29,426 nucleotides of DNA from a virus: positions 1 through 29,426 of the IMG/VR virus record IMGVR_UViG_3300030380_002109. One strand, given 5' to 3'. The translations under genes and the position numbers were made by a program. A model generated the notes under the pieces. It was not told the origin of the DNA. It made no database searches and saw only the letters and a list, made by a program, of their open reading frames with translations. Of this stretch, positions 24,239-29,426 are shown piece by piece; the first letter of the stretch is position 1; every line of letters begins with the position of its first letter.

Positions 24239-24463
24239 TTACCTTTTAGGGAAGTGATTTGGATGAGACTGTGCGGCTTCTTGATGTCTTTGATTTCTTT
24301 CCATTTGCTCTTTTTTAAGTTCTTCAAATGATTGATTCATCGCTAAAAACATCATTACCTCAGTATTATCCAACTCCCTTATTTCACTATAAGTTAATCC
24401 TAAGTTTAACAATGTCAACGTAGTCGCAAAATGCGTAAATAAAACCGACTCCTTTGTTGACAC
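24239..24463 (-). CDS. Tail assembly chaperone, distal part (T frame)
   Basis: This 74-residue frame begins with GTG and reads MSTKESVLFTHFATTLTLLN, then SYSEIRELDNTE-like charged segments and a polar end. Together with the previous frame it makes the classical G-T arrangement of siphovirus tail assembly chaperones. The upstream gene is in the -1 frame relative to it and has a poly-A slip site; read through, the fusion would be 203 residues (119 from G, 10 linker, 74 here). GGAGTAAAT also lies just upstream of the GTG, so separate initiation is possible. It sits five bases before the tape measure gene. Confidence 0.8.
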   Translation of the reverse strand: MSTKESVLFTHFATTLTLLNLGLTYSEIRELDNTEVMMFLAMNQSFEELKKEQMERNQRHQEAAQSHPNHFPKR

Positions 24464-24486
24464 ATTTACTCCGCGTAAGAATCGGT

Positions 24487-24849
24487 CTATCCTTTTTTTA
24501 CTACATCAACTTCTAAGAAATTAGATTCAAAAGCAGAAGGCACTAGTTTTTCTAGTGCTGCCCCTAATTCTTGATTTATACTAGTTAAGAATGCATCTGT
24601 GGTATCTCCCCAAGGTGCCTCAACTATTATTTCTTTTAATACTTCTTTGATGTAAATACCACTCTCAAAATTAGAGTTACCTTTATCATCAAATGTCATA
24701 CACCTAGCCACCAATTCATTTTTTTGTTGCCAACTCATTGGTTTAATAACTACATCAAACTCATCGTCCTGTAATTTTACTGTGTATGTCTGTTTCTCTT
24801 CTTTTATCTTGTACTTATTTAAGTCAAACTTTGACTCATTTGTTGTCAT
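24487..24849 (-). CDS. Tail assembly chaperone, proximal part (G)
   Basis: This 120-residue acidic protein starts MTTNESKFDLNKYKIKEEKQ and resembles phage tail assembly chaperones: a short beta-rich N-terminus (YTVKLQDDEFDVVIKPMSW) followed by helices, ending DVVKKG. It lies between the tail tube and tape measure genes, exactly where G-type chaperones are found. A poly-A run just before its stop lets some ribosomes shift into the T frame. G alone and the G-T fusion are both needed to load the tube onto the tape measure in related phages. Confidence 0.82.
   Translation of the reverse strand: MTTNESKFDLNKYKIKEEKQTYTVKLQDDEFDVVIKPMSWQQKNELVARCMTFDDKGNSNFESGIYIKEVLKEIIVEAPWGDTTDAFLTSINQELGAALEKLVPSAFESNFLEVDVVKKG
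24493..24499 (-). promoter_or_regulatory. -1 programmed frameshift slip site, A_AAA_AAA
   Basis: In the minus-strand mRNA, GTA AAA AAA GGA TAG ends the G frame. The seven A residues fit the A_AAA_AAA heptamer in phase with the zero frame. Slipping back by one base at the second AAA gives AGG ATA GAC and an open frame that runs without a stop into the T frame. No strong pseudoknot is evident downstream; only a weak CCG/CGG stem follows. Confidence 0.85.
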
Positions 24850-24858
24850 GCTTTTCTC

Positions 24859-26631
24859 CTACGTATATACTTTTTCTGTATCTGTAACTATTATTTTTAA
24901 GTTTCTACAACTAAACTCTGCTCCTACTTGTAGAATAGGCTCACCACTAATTGGGTGTGGGGCACTAGTTAAAAATGCTCCATTTTCACCTAATCCCGGT
25001 TCTGCACCCGTAGTTTCATCCCCCGAAGTGTAATCCGCTGGAATTAATATCTGAATACTATCATTAGTTCCTCTAGTGAATGTAAGTTCAATATTAAACC
25101 CTTCCATCCCACTTCCGTAGTTACCTTCTATAAGTAACTGCTTGAAAAATTCTGTAGCAGTATCTCTGCTAACAGCTGTTTCAGAAGCCCCAGAATCTGG
25201 TAAAGCAAGTGTACAACTCATGCTGTAACTTCTTCTACCTTCTCTAATTTCTGCTGGACCTCTTTGTCTTCCAAATCTAGGAGCTATATAATATCTAGCT
25301 TCTTCACCATTTGAAATACTTAAATTAAAACTTCTAACTCTAGCAAACTCCTGCCCCATAATTTTTACTTGTCCTTGAGAGAAGTAATACGGTTCAGTAG
25401 TAGGCAAACTTGCATCAGAAGTTGAAATGTCTAACATATCTGTGTATCTAGGCATACCTGCTGACATAGAGTCTCCATTAAATAGACCTGTGTTAGCTGC
25501 TTCAGAACCCGGATTTACATCTGATTGAGATATCTCTTTTTGATTATGGAACATATCTAAAAATTGTACTGAGTCCCAGCTAGTCATTAGCATACTACCT
25601 TCATCAGCAGATATACTACATGAACCTACAAATCCTCCAACGTATCTTCTGTCAAAGTCATTAGCCGTTGTTTCACTACTATCTCTCATGTGTGCGTGCC
25701 AAGTCATAGTATCTAATAATACTGACTCAACTATGTGATGTTTTATTGTTGCACCAGAGCTTACTTCTCTAGCTGCAGAATCATCAGGGTGGTCAAATCT
25801 AAAAGGTTTCTCTAGTCTTGCTACATTTGTACTTGGAAATGCTGCAATCTTTTGTATTTCTTGACTTGTATCAGCAACTGATGTGCCCGTTCTAATCGTC
25901 CCAGAACTTGCAAAGCATATAAAGTCTCCTGCACTATACCCATGAGAACCGTCTAGTGTCACATAAATGTCACCTTTACTGACAGCCCCATCAATATCTG
26001 TGCTTGCAGATTCTACTGCAGACGGTACATCAAACACATCTCCAATAGCCCATCTTAAAGGTTTACCATTTAGTGGTATAAAACCCGGTAATGAACCTGT
26101 AAAGGATTGTGCTCCAACATACATTTTAGTCCAGTCTCTTTTTTGACCTATACCTAAAAAGTATCTTGGTTCATAAGAAGGTGTTAAATCTGGCAATGTA
26201 ACTGATTCGTATACACCCGGAACTTCTGTAATTATCTTCTGTTCTTGAGTAGTAGCTGATGCATCTATCTCAGATATGGTTGTGTTGTCTACATGATTAA
26301 AACCTAAAGGTCTGTCAAAGAATATAGTGTTATCATTTGCTGATAAATCAGTTCCATGAACAATTCTTCTTACTTCATAAGGAGCTGCTGTAGAACTAGT
26401 CGCGTCACTTGTTGAAGTGCCCGGACCTATTCTAACCATATCTCCCACTACAAATGGACCATTAGTTATACCATCATAGTCAACTTGTGAAGTTCCAGCA
26501 GTTACTGCACCTTTTATATCAGCGTGAGTACCACTTGATTTTAAACTTCCATTATTTAATTCTACATCTCCTCCCGGAGCTGATTCCATCGCATACGTTA
26601 GTTGCGATTGGTCTGACCGAAATACTGCCAT
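24859..26631 (-). CDS. Major tail (tube) protein, large form
   Basis: This 590-residue protein begins MAVFRSDQSQLTYAMESAPG and is rich in beta-like segments and Ser/Thr/Gly/Asp. GSCSISADEGSMLMTSWDSV near the middle and a C-terminal part with VRSFNLSISNGEEARYY and YSMSCTLALPD resemble tail tube proteins, which form stacked rings. It is long for a tube, so there may be an extra decorative domain. Its location after adaptor genes and before the tail chaperones is typical. TAGGAGGAAATATA precedes the ATG, and a promoter-like box lies in the 36-base gap and the end of the preceding gene. Confidence 0.75.
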   Translation of the reverse strand: MAVFRSDQSQLTYAMESAPGGDVELNNGSLKSSGTHADIKGAVTAGTSQVDYDGITNGPFVVGDMVRIGPGTSTSDATSSTAAPYEVRRIVHGTDLSANDNTIFFDRPLGFNHVDNTTISEIDASATTQEQKIITEVPGVYESVTLPDLTPSYEPRYFLGIGQKRDWTKMYVGAQSFTGSLPGFIPLNGKPLRWAIGDVFDVPSAVESASTDIDGAVSKGDIYVTLDGSHGYSAGDFICFASSGTIRTGTSVADTSQEIQKIAAFPSTNVARLEKPFRFDHPDDSAAREVSSGATIKHHIVESVLLDTMTWHAHMRDSSETTANDFDRRYVGGFVGSCSISADEGSMLMTSWDSVQFLDMFHNQKEISQSDVNPGSEAANTGLFNGDSMSAGMPRYTDMLDISTSDASLPTTEPYYFSQGQVKIMGQEFARVRSFNLSISNGEEARYYIAPRFGRQRGPAEIREGRRSYSMSCTLALPDSGASETAVSRDTATEFFKQLLIEGNYGSGMEGFNIELTFTRGTNDSIQILIPADYTSGDETTGAEPGLGENGAFLTSAPHPISGEPILQVGAEFSCRNLKIIVTDTEKVYT

Positions 26632-26651
26632 TATATTTCCTCCTACGTTTT

Positions 26652-26680
26652 ATTATACTATAAAATCCTATGTTTCTAAA
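26652..26680 (-). promoter_or_regulatory. Promoter-like site ahead of the tail tube gene
   Basis: TATAAT at 26657-26652, with TTTAGA 17 bases upstream (26680-26675), is followed by AAAACGTAGGAGG. The transcript would start within a few bases of the ribosome binding site. The -35 element is inside the 3' end of the preceding gene. The core TAGTATAATA matches the other sites in the window. A dedicated promoter would give extra mRNA for the abundant tube protein. Confidence 0.6.
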
Positions 26681-27117
26681 GTAATTGCAGTGTTGACTAA
26701 TTGTACAGATACTGTGCCCACCCATACATTAGCTTGTGCATTTGTTAATTCATTAAAATCTAAAAATTGTATACGTTGAAAGTTAGTTAAACTATGTATT
26801 CTAGCGTGACAAATACGTCTAACTTCTCTCATAACATCATACAATCGTTGTCTGCTTTCTTGTGTATATATTTCTAGAGTAATATTGTAAATTCTATTAC
26901 CAAACTTCCTGTTACCTATTGGTATTTCTTGTAATGCAGGACCAGATGCTCTTGCTATAATTTGGTCATTAACATTTAAGTTATACCTCATAGGTTCACT
27001 AGCCCCAGTTACCTCTATAAAACCGGGTTTTTTACCAGCCCCACTAACATTAGTATGAGTCCACTGGTCTTCTAATTCAGTAATAAATTCATTTACAGGT
27101 ATTGGTTCAGTAGGCAT
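26668..27117 (-). CDS. Putative tail completion/terminator protein
   Basis: This 149-residue protein starts MPTEPIPVNEFITELEDQWT and has NITLEIYTQESRQRLYDVMR followed by strand-like segments (VWVGTVSVQLVNTAITLET). Size, mixed helix and strand, and position between the adaptor and the tail tube resemble small tail terminator or head-tail joining proteins. A firm family match cannot be claimed. The start immediately follows the stop of the adaptor gene. Confidence 0.65.
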   Translation of the reverse strand: MPTEPIPVNEFITELEDQWTHTNVSGAGKKPGFIEVTGASEPMRYNLNVNDQIIARASGPALQEIPIGNRKFGNRIYNITLEIYTQESRQRLYDVMREVRRICHARIHSLTNFQRIQFLDFNELTNAQANVWVGTVSVQLVNTAITLET

Positions 27118-28254
27118 CTAGAATATCTCCACACGTTTAAGTGACTCAATACCCTCTGCTACTTCATTTTGAAAAAGCTGTAATTTAGTTTGTAATGGGA
27201 CTCTATCCATACCGCTTACTGCTAGATTACCAAAGTCAGAGTTTTTAAGTATCTCTATTGCTGCTAATTTTTTAGTTATCTCAGTAACAAATGGTCCTTC
27301 TCTTACATCTGTTCCTATGTTTCTACCATATAAATATTTTAATTTTACTGGCATTATAAATTCACCCCCACCAAATCTAAATGTTGGTGTGTTAAATCCT
27401 CTGAATCTTGCAGGTAAAAAGAAGTATCTAGAAAAATGTATCATGCCAGTATCTCTAACTAAAAAGTAATCTTTATCTCTACCTTTGCTTCTAACATCAA
27501 ACTCAGAACCATCCCACACTGCTAATTCTAATATCTTGTATGGGTCTGGTCTATCAGGTTTAAATCCAAATATATTAAAGTCATGTTTTTCATCTGCCAC
27601 ATAATTCATTCTCCAAGATTTTCTAGTCTGATAATCTATTTGAGCCTGAGCCCCATGGATATATGTTTCTACTGTAGCTTTAGTTGGAATAGTGGTTGTT
27701 GTAAAATCTGTAGTGCCTGTCACATTTGCAAGTTGTAGTAGTTCAAATACTTCTTGTGTAGTGCAATATGCTTCTACAGGTCTTTTTCTAATATTTTTAA
27801 CAGTCGCACCAGTGGTTACACCATTCGGGGCACTTATTCTTATCCAATATGCAGACTGTCCTGCATCAACAGTTGTTTTAGCCCAATCGCTTATCACTCT
27901 TATTGGGAAGATTTCTACACCATCTCCTGCAAATCCGTAAGCATCTCCAGAGTATGTGCCATCATCACCATCATCTAAATTAAATTCTTGCGTATCAGGA
28001 ATAAATTCTTTAAAACTAGACCCGTTGAAATACTCGTATTTTAAAGGTGCTGTATAACTACCTGCTGAATCTATGTCAAATATTGCCATATCAAATTTAG
28101 CGTCATCTCCTAAATATAAAAAATCGGCAGTATCTTCTATTACTGTAAATGATGTACCAGTAATAGACCTTGCTTCTAAATCCCTATTAGTAAAGACACC
28201 TCCACCGGTATCAATTCTAACATAATCAAATTGTTCGTTTGCCACTGTAGGCAT
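27118..28254 (-). CDS. Putative head-tail adaptor (gp6-like region)
   Basis: This 378-residue protein has an N-terminal beta-rich part of about 160 residues (containing YFNGSSFKEFIPDTQEF and YWIRISAPNG) and a central segment CTTQEVFELLQLANV, then TIPTKATVETYIHGAQAQID, then YQTRKSW, resembling the four-helix head-tail connector domain of gp6-like proteins. The C-terminal part ends KLQLFQNEVAEGIESLKRVE. It would sit between portal and tail. The N-terminal part may face outward as a decoration. A GGAGGG site is near the start. Confidence 0.68.
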   Translation of the reverse strand: MPTVANEQFDYVRIDTGGGVFTNRDLEARSITGTSFTVIEDTADFLYLGDDAKFDMAIFDIDSAGSYTAPLKYEYFNGSSFKEFIPDTQEFNLDDGDDGTYSGDAYGFAGDGVEIFPIRVISDWAKTTVDAGQSAYWIRISAPNGVTTGATVKNIRKRPVEAYCTTQEVFELLQLANVTGTTDFTTTTIPTKATVETYIHGAQAQIDYQTRKSWRMNYVADEKHDFNIFGFKPDRPDPYKILELAVWDGSEFDVRSKGRDKDYFLVRDTGMIHFSRYFFLPARFRGFNTPTFRFGGGEFIMPVKLKYLYGRNIGTDVREGPFVTEITKKLAAIEILKNSDFGNLAVSGMDRVPLQTKLQLFQNEVAEGIESLKRVEIF

Positions 28255-28257
28255 TGG

Positions 28258-28482
28258 TTAACCCTCCGAGTTTTCCTCCGTTGTTTCTTCAGGCTTTTCT
28301 TCTACTACTTCTTCTGGAGCTTCTACTCCTAGTTTACCTCTTAAGTAACCAGCTGCTCCATTTACTTGCTGAATTTTTGTTATTAGCAAATCTCGTTGGT
28401 TATTAAGATTAAGTAACTGTTGTCTTAATGTTACAACTTCTTTTTCTAAAGTTTCTAAATCTGTTTTAAGCTCTTCTTGCAT
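28258..28482 (-). CDS. Small coiled-coil protein
   Basis: This 74-residue protein has a clear heptad coiled coil (ETLEKEVVTLRQQLLNLNNQ, residues about 10-42) and an acidic Glu-rich tail (PEEVVEEKPEETTEENSEG). The stop/start overlap TAATG couples it to the previous gene. Such short coiled-coil proteins near head genes may act in assembly, but no specific role is known. Confidence 0.75.
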   Translation of the reverse strand: MQEELKTDLETLEKEVVTLRQQLLNLNNQRDLLITKIQQVNGAAGYLRGKLGVEAPEEVVEEKPEETTEENSEG

Positions 28483-28904
28483 TATGCATTTCTCCTTGAA
28501 CTAATGCCTCTTTTTATAGAGACTCTTCTAATTCTTTTAGGTGGGGCATCTCCCCACACAGGTCTAACCCCATTTAAAAAGGGTAGACAATTGTTTATAT
28601 GTAATACATGACCATCTTCTTTTTTGTCGTCCCATATGTGTTTGCATTCTTCTGATGCATCATTACATGGTTGAACCATACCGTTAAAGCCACTTACATA
28701 TAGTATATCATCTCCAGTCAAAATATTTGTGTTTAATATAAAAGATTTACCTCTTCTTAATAAACTTTTTATTTTTCTTTCAACTGTTTTAGTCCTTGCA
28801 TAGTGTTTCTTGTAAGTTAAAACAGGAAACTCTACATAGTCCTCATTCTGCCACCACTTCTTATCCGTCCAATAATGTTTGTACGTTTTAGTTTCTATTG
28901 GCAT
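28482..28904 (-). CDS. Hypothetical basic protein before head-tail genes
   Basis: This 140-residue protein has an aromatic N-terminus (MPIETKTYKHYWTDKKWWQN), a basic central region (TVERKIKSLLRRGKSFILN) and a strongly basic end (PPKRIRRVSIKRGISSRRNA), so it may bind nucleic acid or a negatively charged virion surface. Two cysteines near residues 79-86 (PCNDASEECKHIW) are too few for a clear metal site. AGGAGGTACAT precedes the ATG, following a promoter-like box. No family is recognised. Confidence 0.7.
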   Translation of the reverse strand: MPIETKTYKHYWTDKKWWQNEDYVEFPVLTYKKHYARTKTVERKIKSLLRRGKSFILNTNILTGDDILYVSGFNGMVQPCNDASEECKHIWDDKKEDGHVLHINNCLPFLNGVRPVWGDAPPKRIRRVSIKRGISSRRNA

Positions 28905-28963
28905 ATGTACCTCCTAAAATCGTATCTTAACTTATTCTAACTTATTTTGCAAGTTCTACTTAT

Positions 28964-28993
28964 ATTATACTAACTTTTTATAGAAATCTTTAA
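28964..28993 (-). promoter_or_regulatory. Promoter-like site ahead of head/tail genes
   Basis: TATAAT at 28969-28964 is preceded after 18 bases by TTAAAG (28993-28988). Context AGTTAGTATAATATAAGTAG matches the other boxes. The leader would be about 55 bases and ends in AGGAGG. The -35 overlaps the stop codon of the gene to the right. Confidence 0.55.
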
Positions 28994-29295
28994 AGTTGGG
29001 GGTTTATTGTTGGTTGATTCATAAAGGTTCTGCCTTCATTTAAATTTGTTACCCTATCAGCATCTAGTGCCCAATTACCATCTATGTATGTAAAACAATT
29101 ACCAAAAAATGATGTAGGTGCTGTAACGCCTTCGTATACTGTATGTGTTGAAGAATTTATATCTAATACGATAGTATTCCTGTCATTATGAGTATGTGTA
29201 AATTTACATTCATCAGATGTCATGGTTATTATTTGACTATCTTCTAAACAATAAACTACCCTATTATCTGAATTTTTAACTATTATTTTTGCCAT
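28990..29295 (-). CDS. Hypothetical virion-type protein
   Basis: This 101-residue protein begins MAKIIVKNSDNRVVYCLEDS and consists largely of short strands, with turns containing Asn, Asp and Gly (SSTHTVYEGV, FTYIDGNWAL). Such composition is common in small tail or head decoration proteins, and the gene stands just before the adaptor block. It overlaps the partial gene at the right edge by 20 bases. No domain is recognised. Confidence 0.65.
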   Translation of the reverse strand: MAKIIVKNSDNRVVYCLEDSQIITMTSDECKFTHTHNDRNTIVLDINSSTHTVYEGVTAPTSFFGNCFTYIDGNWALDADRVTNLNEGRTFMNQPTINPQL

Positions 29296-29426
29296 TTAAC
29301 ATTGCCTTTTCTTGAGCTTCAATTTGTTTTTTGAAGTCTTCATCTATTGTTTTTAGTGGACCTATAACATTTATCATTTCACCTTGACTACTGCCCGGTG
29401 TCAAGTTTTTTGCTCTTTCTTGTAAT
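29276..29426 (-). CDS. Partial hypothetical protein, C-terminal part (5' end outside window)
   Basis: The last 49 residues of a gene entering from the right are visible: LQERAKNLTPGSSQGEMINV, then IGPLKTIDEDFKKQIEAQEK and NGKNNS, followed by a TAA. It is polar and helical. It overlaps the next gene by 20 bases in another frame. No function can be given. Confidence 0.55.
   Translation of the reverse strand, partial: LQERAKNLTPGSSQGEMINVIGPLKTIDEDFKKQIEAQEKAMLNGKNNS

Noticed and set aside
28905-28989. Rho-independent terminator in the largest non-coding gap
   Set aside because: No stable inverted repeat followed by a U run is present in the minus-strand transcript; the same is true of the other gaps.
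1-29426. tRNA genes
   Set aside because: No cloverleaf-like sequence with a GTTCRA T-loop was noticed, and coding density leaves almost no room. A dedicated covariance-model search was not possible.

Overview
The window is about 29 kb of an AT-rich tailed-phage genome, and every convincing gene lies on the minus strand, so it is read from right to left. There is no tRNA, rRNA, integrase, repressor or insertion sequence. Tail genes with a tape measure protein, a tail tube protein and frameshifted tail assembly chaperones, but no sheath, point to a siphovirus-like virion. Strong AGGAGG-type ribosome binding sites, sigma70-like -10 boxes and a gene set typical of marine bacteriophages (PolA, DnaB-type helicase, class II ribonucleotide reductase, bS21, MazG-like protein, DUF3310) suggest a lytic phage of a marine or aquatic Gram-negative bacterium. 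The exact host cannot be read from the sequence.

Layout in the direction of transcription. (1) 29.4-26.7 kb: a partial gene, small virion-associated unknowns, a putative head-tail adaptor and a putative tail completion protein. (2) 26.6-19.3 kb: large tail tube protein, tail assembly chaperones G and G-T joined by a -1 slippery site, a short tape measure protein, a small tail protein and a 1135-aa tail-tip protein ending in an S74 self-cleaving chaperone. (3) 19.3-13.0 kb: an HTH/zinc protein, a sigma-factor-like protein, DnaB-like helicase, zinc ribbon protein, primase, SSB-like protein, PolA and ribosomal protein bS21. (4) 13.0-8.1 kb: nucleotide metabolism and recombination, with DUF3310, a possible PD-(D/E)XK protein, a MazG-like protein, RecA, a Vsr/DUF559-type nuclease, a Cas4/RecB-like nuclease, two tiny membrane proteins and a RuvC-like resolvase. 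(5) 8.1-0 kb: packaging, with a terminase small subunit, a broken large subunit, a class II ribonucleotide reductase inserted before the portal, a coiled-coil protein, the portal, a Lys-rich protein and the start of another gene. The capsid, protease and recognisable lysis genes are absent and probably lie outside. The order fits a circularly permuted map in which portal, capsid and adaptor genes would join across the missing segment.

The genes are very tightly packed, with seven TAATG stop/start overlaps and short out-of-frame overlaps. Five similar promoter-like boxes (core TAGTATAAT or GTGTATAAT on the minus strand) sit at gene boundaries before the head/tail genes, the tail tube gene, the membrane-protein pair, the reductase and the portal operon. 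The most notable observations are a large terminase whose Walker A segment is missing at a frame-shifted junction, a ribosomal protein gene translationally coupled to the DNA polymerase, a phage sigma-like factor beside an HTH/zinc protein together with the repeated promoters, and a Cas4-like four-cysteine nuclease beside RecA.
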